Shown here: in pieces, positions 1 to 7,978 of the stretch
Layout: every line of letters starts with the position of its first letter
Numbering within the stretch: position 1 is the first letter of the stretch
Source of the DNA: JASJCL01 sp050291585
Lineage (GTDB): Bacteria > Desulfobacterota > Desulfobacteria > Desulfobacterales > Desulfosarcinaceae
Assembly (NCBI GenBank): GCA_050291585.1
Contig: JBNKKA010000135.1
Location: 1-12,179 of the forward strand
DNA length: 12,179 bases
Direction: 5' to 3'
Translations under genes and position numbers: made by a program
Notes under the pieces: model-generated
What the model saw: the letters and a program-made list of their open reading frames with translations, nothing else
What the model was told of the DNA's origin: nothing
The model's database searches: none

Positions 1-81
1 GTTAGACAGTCGCAGACATGCGTCTGTATCCGGGTGGCGACGGTGAGCTAAGGAGGAGAGGTGGGGCGAGCTGTTCATGGG

Positions 82-114
82 CTCCCCGGAATGGAAGCGA
101 TCCATTCCGGGGAG
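82..114 (-). terminator. Perfect 14-bp hairpin after the RND pump gene
   Basis: Arms at 82-95 and 101-114 are perfectly complementary (CTCCCCGGAATGGA and its reverse complement), with a 5-nt loop. The hairpin begins 26 nt after the stop codon of the pump gene, the last gene of the efflux operon. Read in the direction of transcription there is no T-run after the stem, so it is not a canonical intrinsic terminator. It may be a U-tract-independent terminator or an RNA 3'-end stabiliser. Positions 1-81 hold nothing else that I can support. Confidence 0.5.
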
Positions 115-140
115 AACATCGCTTCAACTTCGATCAACGC

Positions 141-3100
141 TTAATCGGCAGGTGTGTCCTTGGTGCCTTCGAGCATATGGCCATGGGCAAACTCCCAGCG
201 TTTGTCCATGTAGTAGAGGATGGGCACCGTCATGCGCGAGAAGAGCAAGGAGGCCACCTCACCCGCCATGAGACTGATGGCGAGCCCCTGGAAGATGGGG
301 TCGAAGAGGATGACGGAAGCGCCGACGACGACTGCGGCGGCGGTGAGCATCATGGGGCGGAAGCGCACCGCACCGGCATCGATGACGGCCTGATCCAGGG
401 GCATGCCCTCGCGCACGCGCAGCTCAATGAAGTCCACCAGAATGATGGAGTTTCTGACCACAATCCCCGCGCCGGCGATAAACCCGATCATGGAGGTGGC
501 CGTGAAAAAGGCCCCCATGGCCCAGTGGGCCGGCAGAATGCCAATGAGCGAAAACGGAATCGCCACCATGATGGTGATGGGCGTGGAAAAGGATTGGAAC
601 CAGCCGACCACCAGCACGAAAATCAGCACCAGCACCACGGCAAAGGCCAGCCCCAGGTCACGGAAAACTTCGTAGGTGATGTGCCATTCACCGTCCCATT
701 TCATGGCGAAGCGCTGGGCGGTTTTGGGAAGCCCGGCGGTGTGCTGGGCGATTTCATAGCCTTCGGGCAGTTCCAGGGCCGCGATCTTTTTTTGCATCTC
801 CAGGATGGCGTAAACCGGGCTCTCCTTGACCCCGGCCACATCTCCGATCACGTAAACAACGGGCATGAGGTTCTTGTGGTAGATGCTTTGGTCCACGGTG
901 CTCTGGCGAGCCGTTACCAGGCTGGAAAGGGGGACCAGGTTGCCATCGGCCGCTTTGATTTTGAGGGTCTCGATGCGCTGGATGGCCGCCCGATCCGCCA
1001 GGGGCAGGCGCAGGCGGATGGGAACATCCTCTTTCTCCTTGGGCTGATGCAAAAGACCCACCTGGCGGCCGGAGAGGGCCAACTTTAGGGCGGCGGTGAT
1101 GCGACTTACTGTGATGCCGTGCAGGGCGGCCTTTTCCCGGTCGATATCGAAGGTGTAACGCGGCTGCTCGGCCTCCATGAACCAGTCCACATCGACGACC
1201 CCGGGGGTGGTTTCAAATACGTGCTGAATCTGGGCGGCGATCTCCTTTTGGCGTTCGTAGTCGGGGCCGTAGACCTCGGCCACCAAGGTGGACAGCACCG
1301 GCGGTCCGGGGGGCACCTCGGCCACTTTAACGCGCGCGCCGTAGCGCGCGGCGATTTTCTCCAGATGGGGGCGCACCCGTTTGGCGATGGCGTGGCTCTG
1401 CTCCTTGCGGTGATGTTTGCCCACCAGGTTCACTTGGATGTCGGCCATGTGGTTGGCCTGACGCAGGTAGTAATGGCGCACCAATCCGTTGAAGTTGAAG
1501 GGGCCGGACGTGCCGATGTAGAGTTGGTAGTCGGTCACTTCGTTAACGGTCGCCAGGTAGGCGCCCATCTCCATGGTGGCGGCGGCGGTTTCCTCCAGGG
1601 TGGCGCTCTCGGGCAGATCGATGATCACCTGGAACTCGCTCTTGTTGTCAAAGGGCAGCATTTTGACCTTGACCAGGCCGACGCCCACCAGGGCGCAGGC
1701 GCCCAAGAGCAGCACCACTACCAGCAGCAGGAAGAGCCAGCGCCAGATGGGATGGGCGATGAGGGGAGACATCATGCGGCGGTAGAGGCGGGTGCTCCAA
1801 TCCTCCTGGCCTTCGCTGTGCCCGTGTCCGTTGCCTGGGGCGCCGTGTTTAGCCGCAGGTTTGAGCAGGCGCAGGGCGGCCCAGGGGGTGACGATGAAGG
1901 CCACCAGCAGGGACCAGATCATGGCCGCCGAGGCGCCCACGGGGATGGGGCGCATATAAGGTCCCATGAGGCCGCCCACAAAGGCCATGGGTAGGATGGC
2001 GCCGATCACCGTCATGGTGGCCAGGATGGTGGGGTTGCCCACCTCGTCTACTGCCTCGATGGCGACTTTGAGGCGCGAGCGGCCCTGGTTTTCGGGCAGG
2101 TGGTAGTGGCGTACCATGTTCTCCACCACCACGATGGCGTCGTCCACCAGGATGCCGATGGAGAAGATCAGGGCGAAGAGGGTGATGCGGTTGAGGGTGT
2201 AGCCGTAGAGATAAAAGACGGCCATGGTGAGGGCCAGGGTCACGGGGATGGCCAGGGCCACTACCCCCGATTCACGCCGTCCCAATGTCAGCCAGATGAG
2301 AAGGGTCACGGAGAACACGGCGATGAACATGTGGTAGAGCAGCTCGTCGGACTTCTCCTTGGCGGTCTCCCCGTAATGGCGCGTGACGGTCAACTCGATG
2401 TTGCTGGGCAAGATGGTGCCGCGCACCTTGTCGACCCGCTCCAGGATTCGTTCGGCCACGGCGATGGCGTTGGTGCCCTTGCGTTTGGCGACGGTCAGGG
2501 TGACGGCGGGGTAGGTGCTCTTGGCATGGGTCCCACGGTCCAGGTGCTTTACTTCGGCGGCGGCGCCCATGCCGAAGAAGACATACTGCTCGGGCTCCCC
2601 AGGCCCATCAATCACCTCGGCCACGTCGCGCACGTAGATGGGGTTGCCGTTGTGGATGCCCACGACGACGCTGGCCACGTCCTGGGCGGTCTTGAGAAAG
2701 CCGCCCGTTCGCACCAGTACCTGCCCCTCGGGGCCGGGAAAGCTGCCCGCATCGGCCTCCCTGTTGGCCGCGGTGAGCATATTGGCGGTCTGCTCGATAT
2801 CCAATCCGTAGGCCGAGAGGCGCACCGGATCGAGCAAGACTTGCAACTCCCTTTTTTCGCCCCCGATGAGGGTCGTGAGGGAGACATTGTCTTCCCGCTT
2901 GACCACGGTTTCTATCTCGGCGGCCACCCGCCGCAGCATGTAATGGTCCATCTCCGCACCCCAAAAGGTGAGGCCCAGGATGGGCACGTCGTCGATGTAG
3001 CGCGGTTTGATCAGAGGCGGTGAGGCGGCCCAGGGAATGCGGTCGTAATTGGCCATCAGCTTGGTCTGCAGGCGTACGATGGAATTCTCCTCGTCCTCGC

Positions 3101-3449
3101 CAACGTAAAAGCGCACCACCGCCATGGAGATTCCCGGGCTGGACGTGGTGTAGACGTACTCCACCCCGGGGATCTCCCAGAGCAGTTGTTCCATGGGGTT
3201 GGTGATGCGGGTCTCCACCTCTTTGGCCGTGGCCCCGGGCATCTGGACGAAGATATCGACCATGGGTACGATGATCTGGGGCTCCTCCTCACGGGGCAGA
3301 GCGATGACGGCCGCGATCCCCAGCAGGATAGAGGCGATGATGATGAGGGGCGTCAGCTTGGAGTTGATGAAGTAGGCGGCGATTTTTCCGGCGGTGCCGA
3401 TCCTGGCGTCAGCTCTACTGGTGGCGCCGGTCGAACGATCGACATTCAT
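141..3449 (-). CDS. RND efflux pump, inner-membrane permease (HAE1-like)
   Basis: 1102-residue resistance-nodulation-division permease, a proton-driven inner-membrane pump that exports substrates through an adaptor and an outer-membrane channel. Visible features: a first membrane helix at about residues 33-51 followed by REEEPQI; a first periplasmic porter region; a helix cluster at about 370-527; a second helix at about 571-593 opening the second half; and a C-terminal helix cluster at about 930-1075. The proton-relay motif GILVDDAIVVVEN is intact, with D436 and D437. The TM10 segment reads GIVVRNSIILVDF, with Arg where AcrB has Lys940. The length fits the family. The start is supported by a GGAGG-like site just upstream, and the ATG overlaps the adaptor's stop codon (ATGA), implying translational coupling. 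The cytoplasmic linker between the halves has a short GHGHSEG stretch at about 541-547. The relay motif is of the HAE1 type rather than the CusA heavy-metal type, but the actual substrate cannot be read from sequence. Confidence 0.95.
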   Translation of the reverse strand: MNVDRSTGATSRADARIGTAGKIAAYFINSKLTPLIIIASILLGIAAVIALPREEEPQIIVPMVDIFVQMPGATAKEVETRITNPMEQLLWEIPGVEYVYTTSSPGISMAVVRFYVGEDEENSIVRLQTKLMANYDRIPWAASPPLIKPRYIDDVPILGLTFWGAEMDHYMLRRVAAEIETVVKREDNVSLTTLIGGEKRELQVLLDPVRLSAYGLDIEQTANMLTAANREADAGSFPGPEGQVLVRTGGFLKTAQDVASVVVGIHNGNPIYVRDVAEVIDGPGEPEQYVFFGMGAAAEVKHLDRGTHAKSTYPAVTLTVAKRKGTNAIAVAERILERVDKVRGTILPSNIELTVTRHYGETAKEKSDELLYHMFIAVFSVTLLIWLTLGRRESGVVALAIPVTLALTMAVFYLYGYTLNRITLFALIFSIGILVDDAIVVVENMVRHYHLPENQGRSRLKVAIEAVDEVGNPTILATMTVIGAILPMAFVGGLMGPYMRPIPVGASAAMIWSLLVAFIVTPWAALRLLKPAAKHGAPGNGHGHSEGQEDWSTRLYRRMMSPLIAHPIWRWLFLLLVVVLLLGACALVGVGLVKVKMLPFDNKSEFQVIIDLPESATLEETAAATMEMGAYLATVNEVTDYQLYIGTSGPFNFNGLVRHYYLRQANHMADIQVNLVGKHHRKEQSHAIAKRVRPHLEKIAARYGARVKVAEVPPGPPVLSTLVAEVYGPDYERQKEIAAQIQHVFETTPGVVDVDWFMEAEQPRYTFDIDREKAALHGITVSRITAALKLALSGRQVGLLHQPKEKEDVPIRLRLPLADRAAIQRIETLKIKAADGNLVPLSSLVTARQSTVDQSIYHKNLMPVVYVIGDVAGVKESPVYAILEMQKKIAALELPEGYEIAQHTAGLPKTAQRFAMKWDGEWHITYEVFRDLGLAFAVVLVLIFVLVVGWFQSFSTPITIMVAIPFSLIGILPAHWAMGAFFTATSMIGFIAGAGIVVRNSIILVDFIELRVREGMPLDQAVIDAGAVRFRPMMLTAAAVVVGASVILFDPIFQGLAISLMAGEVASLLFSRMTVPILYYMDKRWEFAHGHMLEGTKDTPAD

Positions 3450-4612
3450 GAGCCCACCTCCACCTTGGCGCCGTCTGCCAGGGTCGCCGGCGGGGCCTGC
3501 ACGTAGCGGTCACCTGGCTTGAGGCCCGCCAAGATCTCCACCTGCTCCTCATAGGTGCGCCCCACCCGCACGAGGCGGAAGTGGGCGATCTGGTCTGCAT
3601 CTACGCTGAAGATCCCGTCCAACTGACCCTGGGACACGATGGCCGTGGCCGGTATGAGCAGCAGGCCGGAGCCCCCCACGGGGATGCTGACGCGGGCGAA
3701 CATGCCTGACTTGAGGGGTGCGTCCTGGGGCAGGCTGACCTTGAGCTGAAAGGAGCGGCTGCGGGCGTCGGCCAAGGGGACGATGCGGTCGATGATACCT
3801 TCAACAGTCGTCTGGCCTAAGGAAGGGACCTTGACCTGGACCTTCATTCCCAAGGCCACCGCCTGGATATGGCGTTCTGGCAGGACCAGGTCAGCGTGGT
3901 ATTCACCCTCTTTTTCGATGGTCAAAAAAGGGGTCCCCGGCGAGGCCAGGTCGCCCTCTTCGATGAGGCGAGCGGTGATCTTGCCCGCGTAGGGCGCCCG
4001 CACCCGGGCGTCCTTTTTGCCCACCACAGCGCTCTCCACCGTGGCCTCGGCCTGGCGTACCCGGCTGCGGGCCGCCGCGAGCATGGCCTCGGTCTGGGCT
4101 TGGGCGGCCTGGGCCTGGCGGTGGCGGGCCTGTACTTCGTCGAACTCCTGCTGACTGACCGAGTCGGAGGCCAGCAGCTGCTGGTAGCGTTTGTAGGTGC
4201 TCGCTGCCAGGTCAGCGGCCGCTTTTGCGGACTCGTGGGCGGACACCGCCGACGCCTCGGCCCTGCGGGCTTCCTGGACCCCAGCCTCGGCACGGTCCAG
4301 CTGGGCCGATACCTGGCGCTGATCCACGACCACCAGAAGATCGCCGCTGGCGACCCGGTCGCCTTCGCGTACGTTGATGGCCTGCACCGTCCCCATGAGC
4401 TTGCTCGAGATGGTGCTGGCCGTGCGTGGTGTGATGGTGGCCACCGCCTCGTAGAGAAAGGGCTGCTGGGTCAACTGGGCCTCGGCCACCGCCGCCCTGA
4501 CGGTCTGGCCGGCACCCCGGGGGGTATGGCCGGGATCGATCTTCTCTCCGCAGCCGCCAAGGACCAGAACACTTGATAGGAGGACTAGGATGCGAAAGGG
4601 GTTGGGGATCAT
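3446..4612 (-). CDS. RND efflux periplasmic adaptor (membrane fusion protein), lipoprotein
   Basis: 388-residue HlyD/AcrA-type adaptor that links the RND pump to the TolC-like channel across the periplasm. The N-terminus (MIPNPFRILVLLSSVLVLGGC) has a hydrophobic segment ending in a lipobox, LGGC, with lipidated Cys at 21. Next come a first lipoyl half (about 60-98, VREGDRV), a long Ala/Gln/Arg-rich coiled-coil hairpin (about 99-185), the second lipoyl half with VRAPYAGKI and EEGD, then beta-barrel and membrane-proximal domains ending KVEVGS. I chose the ATG at 4612 because GGAG lies 6 nt upstream and the protein then starts directly with the lipoprotein signal. An ATG at 4624 has its purine stretch touching the codon, and one at 4690 overlaps the upstream gene. 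The gene follows the channel gene by 22 bp and overlaps the pump gene by 4 bp, so the three form one operon. Confidence 0.93.
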   Translation of the reverse strand: MIPNPFRILVLLSSVLVLGGCGEKIDPGHTPRGAGQTVRAAVAEAQLTQQPFLYEAVATITPRTASTISSKLMGTVQAINVREGDRVASGDLLVVVDQRQVSAQLDRAEAGVQEARRAEASAVSAHESAKAAADLAASTYKRYQQLLASDSVSQQEFDEVQARHRQAQAAQAQTEAMLAAARSRVRQAEATVESAVVGKKDARVRAPYAGKITARLIEEGDLASPGTPFLTIEKEGEYHADLVLPERHIQAVALGMKVQVKVPSLGQTTVEGIIDRIVPLADARSRSFQLKVSLPQDAPLKSGMFARVSIPVGGSGLLLIPATAIVSQGQLDGIFSVDADQIAHFRLVRVGRTYEEQVEILAGLKPGDRYVQAPPATLADGAKVEVGS

Positions 4613-4634
4613 TGGCGTCTCCATTCCTGAAGTT

Positions 4635-6016
4635 TTATTGAAAATTGGCGTCGATGACGCCTGCAGCCAGGGCCAGCTGGATGCGGGCAACTTTGTAGTC
4701 GTGCATCGCCTTGAAATGGCGCATGCGCGCCTGCTGATCGGCCACTTCGGCGTCCAGCAGGCTGACGATGGTGAGCAGACCGCCTTTGTAACGATTGCCC
4801 ACGATGCGCACCCCCTCCTCGGCCTGAGCCAGGGCTGACTGGGCCACCTGGATCTGCTGCCAGGCGCTCTGGGCGGTGAGAAAGGCGGCGCGCGTCTCCA
4901 CCTGGATTTGCTGGGAAAGCGCCTCGCGTTGGGCTTCGAGCTGCTTGAGGGCGGCTTTGGCGGCCACGACCTTGGAGGAGACCTGCTGACCAGCGAAAAG
5001 GTTCACCTGCAGGACGGCCCCGAGGGTCCAGTTGTCGTGTGAGTCTGAAAAGTCTTCGGTGTTGATCTCATACGCACTGCGCATTTGCAGCTGGGGCAGA
5101 TGGCCGCTGCGGGCGCGTTGGATCGCTTGCTCTGCGGCGGCGTGGTGGTGATTCATGGCCGCCATGTCGGGCCGCTGTTCCAAGGCTTTGTTGCGCCAGG
5201 CAGCGAGGTCTTTGGCGGGCCGGCGACATTTGCTGAAGGGCGTCGCCAGGTCCAAAGGGGTGTCGATGGGGATCCCCATGGCGGCGTTGAGGTGGGCCGC
5301 CGCCACCTGGACGCTGTTGTCCGCCTGGAGCTGAGAATGGGACAACTCGGCGATGCGCACCTGGGCGCGCAGCAGATCGCTTTTGACAACGAAACCACCT
5401 TTGTAGCGGGATTCCACGAGTTTACTATGGGCCCACGCCGTTTCCATGCTCTGTTCGATGACGCGCAGATTCTCCTGGGCCAGGAGCATCCCCACATAAG
5501 CCCGGGCCGCCTGGGCGACCACCTGCTGTTCGGTGCGCGTGACCCCTTCGGCCGCCGCCGCCGCATGGCTCTTGGACTGCTGCCAGCCGTGCCAGGTGTT
5601 GCCGCCGTCGAAGACCTGCCAGGAGAGTGTCAGAGCGGTGGCGAAGTTGTCGATGGGGTCGGGGTCGTTGAGGCGGTTGACGGCGAAGTCGCTTTGGGAA
5701 ATATCGCCCTGGTTGAGCTTGGTGCCGAAGGCCCACATGGGGCTGTTGGNNNNNNNNNNTCCAGGCGGGGGTAGAGACCCGCGCGGGCGGTGGTAACTTG
5801 GGCTTCGGTGGCGCTCAACCCCTGGCGAACCGCGATAAGCTGGGGGTTATGCGCGATGGCGGTTTTGATGGCGGCGGTCAATGTGAGCATTCTGCTGGCG
5901 GGAGTCACCGTTTTGTCCGTCGGTAAATCCTGGGCCAAGGTGCGGCTGCCGTGCATCAGGAGAAGAATGCCAAAAAAACCGACCCACCACCGGGTTTTCT
6001 TCATGTGCACGATCAT
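4635..6016 (-). CDS. TolC-family outer-membrane efflux channel, broken by assembly gap
   Basis: Outer-membrane channel partner of the RND pump. The N-terminal part (6016 down to 5760, about 85 residues) has a signal peptide (MIVHMKKTRWWVGFFGILLL, cleavage probably after RTLA) and a first OEP segment rich in Ala/Gln ending LYPRL. After ten Ns, a second frame continues NSPMWAFGTKLNQ and runs about 370 residues to the stop. It contains the usual duplicated OEP architecture: ESRYKGGFVVKSDLLRAQ in the first half and GNRYKGGLLTIVSLLDAE in the second. The two parts are in different frames as deposited only because the N-run is 10 long; reading codons from both sides, the true gap must be 3k+2 nt. 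Start at 6016 is preferred because AAGGAGAG lies about 10 nt upstream; an ATG at 6049 lacks a good site. Total length is about 455 residues plus the missing stretch, normal for the family. Confidence 0.88.
5750..5759. other. Assembly gap (10 N)
   Basis: Ten unresolved bases inside the TolC-like gene. The left flank reads (n)CC AAC AGC CCC ATG and the right flank ends CGC CTG GA(n) on the coding strand. Ten bases would shift the frame, so the N-run is a placeholder or an imprecise estimate, not evidence for a pseudogene. Confidence 0.97.
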
Positions 6017-6334
6017 ATTTGCTTCTCTCCTTATCGTTCTCCAATTCAAGAAAGACGGCTACTTCGCTTGTATGGAACCAGGCATTCGATTGAGGTTACA
6101 AGCGAGGACTTTTTTTCCATCGACCCTGTCTGATTTAGACCGTCAAATGCCTTCAAAGGTTACTCAAAAAACGCTGACCATCCCCTAACCTAGCGCGGTC
6201 CAGCACTCCTCAGCGCCAGGGCAGGTGGTCACCTGGAGGTATCGCAGATCTGACCCGGAAAGGGTGCTTGTCTCCAGGCCTTGGGCTCACGGAACGGACG
6301 GCGGAACTGAAGTCCTTGCCCGGCTTCGGGAGCA
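6017..6334. other. 318-bp non-coding region upstream of the efflux operon
   Basis: No gene supported here. It holds an 8-bp inverted repeat next to a 7-T run (listed separately), a small inverted repeat GTCT-N5-AGAC at 6128-6140, and a compact palindrome CAGGTG-GT-CACCTG at 6222-6235. A possible 7-bp stem pairs CCTGGAG (6232-6238) with CTCCAGG (6272-6278) and encloses a short ACCC/GGGT hairpin at 6253-6265. A TTGACG at 6141-6146 (minus strand) resembles a -35 box, but I find no convincing -10 at 16-18 nt. A promoter for the efflux operon is expected here but cannot be fixed by eye. The part nearest 6334 may carry the 3' end of the upstream transcript. Confidence 0.6.
6065..6104 (-). promoter_or_regulatory. 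Inverted repeat upstream of the efflux operon, candidate operator or leader hairpin
   Basis: CGCTTGTA (6065-6072) and TACAAGCG (6097-6104) are perfect inverted copies separated by 24 nt, with seven Ts at 6110-6116 on the plus strand. The near edge is 48 nt upstream of the TolC-like ATG at 6016. Centre-to-centre distance is 32 bp, about three helical turns, which would suit an operator bound on one DNA face. It could instead fold in the mRNA leader. Read on the plus strand it resembles a terminator, but no plus-strand gene ends here. The function is inference. Confidence 0.35.
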
Positions 6335-7042
6335 TTAGTTTTCGATAGGGTTGACGGCGTCGATTTGCGCCAGAGCCTTGCGGGCCATGCGATCCACTGT
6401 CTGGGGGATCAGCTCACGGCCGTTGTAAAACTCAAAGGATATTGTATCGGTCAAAAGGGCGTTTAGCAATGGTTTTAAGGTATCATGGCCGGCTTGCAAG
6501 CTGCCCGCTATCCAGGCAGCCAGACCGCGATGGACGGCTGTCGGTGACTGGAGAAAGGGGGGCAACAGGGCGGGGATGGGGGCCAGAAGATCGGGCCTGA
6601 CCTGGGCCAGGCGGCCGACGCCCCAAAGGGCACCCCCTTGCAGGGCGGGCAACTCTAGGTAGTTGCCGGCTTCATCCAGGTAGGAGACCAGGATGCAGGC
6701 ATACTCCCGGGCCAGGCCAAGATGACGGGCCATGATCTCCCCCATGGCTTCGGGGGCTCCCCAGCCTATGCCACCGGATTCATCGTTGAGGCTCCACATG
6801 AGGCGTCGCACGATGACGCGTGCCGACTCCATCTCGCCGTCCGCCAAGCGGGCCACGAGCATGCCAGTGGCCGTGATGGCCCGCCAGCGCAGGCGGGCAT
6901 CTCGGTGGCAGTAAAAGCCGATCAGGGGATTGATCGCCTGGCGTGCTGTTAGAGCGGCCACATCTGCCAGGGCTGAATCAAGGTCTTCACTCCCTCTGGA
7001 GAGGAGGGCCATGATCTGTTTTTTAAGGGCGCGGGTGCGCAT
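6335..7042 (-). CDS. DVU0298 family protein (HEAT-like repeats)
   Basis: 235-residue soluble protein with no signal peptide. It matches what I know as the DVU0298 family from Desulfovibrio and relatives, a family without an assigned activity. The signature is the stretch RRLMWSLNDESGGIGWG (79-95) followed by APEAMGEIMARH. Helical, HEAT-like repeats are suggested by repeated patterns such as LRWRAITATGMLVARL (51-66), GALWGVGRLAQVRPDLL (137-153) and HRGLAAWIAGSL (171-182). The ATG at 7042 lacks a strong ribosome binding site; an in-frame stop lies shortly upstream, so no longer ATG start exists. It follows the DsrE-family gene by 32 bp and is probably co-transcribed with it. Scaffold or adaptor roles are typical of HEAT proteins, but the role here is unknown. 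Confidence 0.82.
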   Translation of the reverse strand: MRTRALKKQIMALLSRGSEDLDSALADVAALTARQAINPLIGFYCHRDARLRWRAITATGMLVARLADGEMESARVIVRRLMWSLNDESGGIGWGAPEAMGEIMARHLGLAREYACILVSYLDEAGNYLELPALQGGALWGVGRLAQVRPDLLAPIPALLPPFLQSPTAVHRGLAAWIAGSLQAGHDTLKPLLNALLTDTISFEFYNGRELIPQTVDRMARKALAQIDAVNPIEN

Positions 7043-7074
7043 GGGTCGCTTCGCTTTGCCATGCTAAAAGAGAA

Positions 7075-7422
7075 TCAGAAGGTGATGATTTTGTAGCCAG
7101 CCTCCATGTAGGCCGACATGCCGGGATGACCGTTCATCTCCGCCAGCAGAGGCAGTTGCTGAGTGTTGGCGGCTTCGAGAGTGCCCATTTTATTGGCGCA
7201 GGCGCGGCAGACGCCGGCCACCAGGCCGGCAGCCACGCAACGGATCCACAATTGGTTCAGGGGGTGTTCGGCCTCGATCAGTTTGGGGAGCAGTTTCGTG
7301 GCGGCGCCTTCAATGACGATGCGCGCCTCGTGTCCCTTGGCGTCAAGGTCGAGGGCATTCAAGAGGACATGGATGAAGCACATGGGGTCTCCGTTGAAGA
7401 CGAAGAGGGCGGTTTTTTTCAT
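7075..7422 (-). CDS. DsrE-family protein (cytosolic, Cys-rich)
   Basis: 115-residue single-domain protein of the DsrE/DsrF-like fold, the family that includes sulfur-relay proteins. It opens with MKKTALFVFNGDP, typical of the first beta strand and loop, and carries C15, C62, C72 and C75, the last two as VCRACANKMG. The start at 7422 has GGAG 9 nt upstream; the reading frame extends 13 codons further up but without a better site. It lies 32 bp upstream of the DVU0298-family gene. The 197-bp spacer between it and the ferredoxin gene holds no gene and no promoter I can defend. It is smaller than, and differs from, the DsrE subunit of DsrEFH, and no dsrF or dsrH lies nearby. Persulfide or thiol chemistry at the C-x2-C is plausible but inferred. 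Confidence 0.85.
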   Translation of the reverse strand: MKKTALFVFNGDPMCFIHVLLNALDLDAKGHEARIVIEGAATKLLPKLIEAEHPLNQLWIRCVAAGLVAGVCRACANKMGTLEAANTQQLPLLAEMNGHPGMSAYMEAGYKIITF

Positions 7423-7619
7423 GGGGATTCTCTCCAATTGATGAAATTGACTGCTCAACAAGCAATTAAAGTCGCAATCGAACGATATTTTGTTGTGTGC
7501 CAGTCCACCAGCTATCCAGGGGATGGATGCGGTCTGTTATTTACTGGCAAACCGTCTATTTGATTTGCTGGTAATGGTGCGGCCGCTTGTGTCGCTATGC
7601 AATTCTGACAGAGGCTTTT

Positions 7620-7811
7620 CTACTCTTCTTCCCACATGATCGCATCTTCCGGGCAGTACTTGATCGCTTCGTCTATTGCCGCTTTGGGATAGACGTCCAT
7701 TTCTATAACGGCGATATAGCCCATGTCATTGGGCTGAAACACTTCGGGAACAAGGTCGACGCAACCCATACACATGGTGCAGGCGCCGATATCCACATAG
7801 GGCACTTTCAT
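7620..7811 (-). CDS. Ferredoxin, single 4Fe-4S cluster
   Basis: 63-residue cytoplasmic electron carrier. Cluster ligands are visible as ACTMCMGCVDL (C11, C14, C17) and KYCPEDAI (C53), the C-x2-C-x2-C ... C-P pattern of monocluster ferredoxins. C14 is present, so a full 4Fe-4S rather than a 3Fe-4S cluster is expected. The C-terminus ends in acidic MWEEE. I chose the ATG at 7811 (MKVPYVDIGAC), which has an AAGGGA site upstream; the frame extends 44 codons further up, but that stretch overlaps a hairpin and is unlike any ferredoxin. It lies 167 bp downstream of the flavodiiron gene, so it may deliver electrons to that enzyme or to other partners; which is not visible from sequence. Confidence 0.92.
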   Translation of the reverse strand: MKVPYVDIGACTMCMGCVDLVPEVFQPNDMGYIAVIEMDVYPKAAIDEAIKYCPEDAIMWEEE

Positions 7812-7839
7812 GGTTATCCCTTGCTTGAGAGCAGCCCTA

Positions 7840-7866
7840 GTCGGGCGGCCAACATGGCCACCCGAC
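7840..7866 (-). other. 11-bp hairpin in the flavodiiron-ferredoxin spacer
   Basis: Arms at 7840-7850 and 7856-7866 pair with one mismatch (GTCGGG/CCCGAC plus GGCC/GGCC) around a 5-nt loop. It sits 28 nt upstream of the ferredoxin ATG and 112 nt after the flavodiiron stop. No T-run follows on either strand. It could be a processing or stabilising element that sets different levels of the two messages. Confidence 0.5.
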
Positions 7867-7912
7867 GACATAGTAGAACTGCCCTGAGGGTGATTCTTTT
7901 CTATCCTTGACC

Positions 7913-7935
7913 GCTTGACCGATCTGGCGGCCGAA
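7913..7935 (-). repeat. 23-bp direct repeat, spacer copy of the flavodiiron 3' end
   Basis: These 23 bases are identical to 8001-8023, which encode the FGRQIGQA stretch near the C-terminus of the flavodiiron protein. Here they lie outside any gene. Read in the same frame, the spacer copy continues VKDRKESPSGQ after FGRQIGQA, still plausible for a flavodiiron C-terminus, and an in-frame TGA lies 20 codons upstream. It is either a local duplication or the remnant of a second flavodiiron gene. Confidence 0.85.
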
Positions 7936-7978
7936 GCCGCCAAGATCGTCCTGCACGGATTCTAGTCACCTGCGGCCT

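Noticed and set aside
18..3023. Long open frames on the plus strand (18-1088, 1119-1994, 2100-3023)
   Set aside because: They are antisense to the RND pump gene, rich in Gly/His/Asp/Gln as expected from reverse reading of GC-rich codons, and resemble no protein family.
141..3449. Heavy-metal (CusA-type) efflux assignment for the RND pump
   Set aside because: The relay motif is GILVDDAIVVVEN with two adjacent Asp residues, as in HAE1 pumps; the CusA-type signature and methionine relay were not seen.
4613..4690. 26-residue N-terminal extension of the adaptor
   Set aside because: It would overlap the end of the TolC-like gene and put a polar stretch before the lipoprotein signal; the ATG at 4612 has a proper ribosome binding site.
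5630..5749. Continuation of the N-terminal TolC frame past the Ns
   Set aside because: After the gap this frame gives a Pro/Ser/Thr-rich non-family sequence; the family sequence continues in the other frame, so the shift comes from the N-run length.
6190..6300. Signal recognition particle RNA-like segment (CCGGAA loop near 6255-6260)
   Set aside because: Only the CCGGAA core matches; the flanking conserved AGCAG and the internal-loop bases are absent, so this is probably a chance hairpin.
7497..7502. Sigma-54 -24 element (TGGCAC on the minus strand) upstream of the DsrE gene
   Set aside because: No TTGC/GC element at the required -12 spacing.
7812..7943. 44-residue N-terminal extension of the ferredoxin
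   Set aside because: It spans the spacer hairpin and the repeat copy, has no ferredoxin similarity, and a good start with a ribosome binding site exists at 7811.
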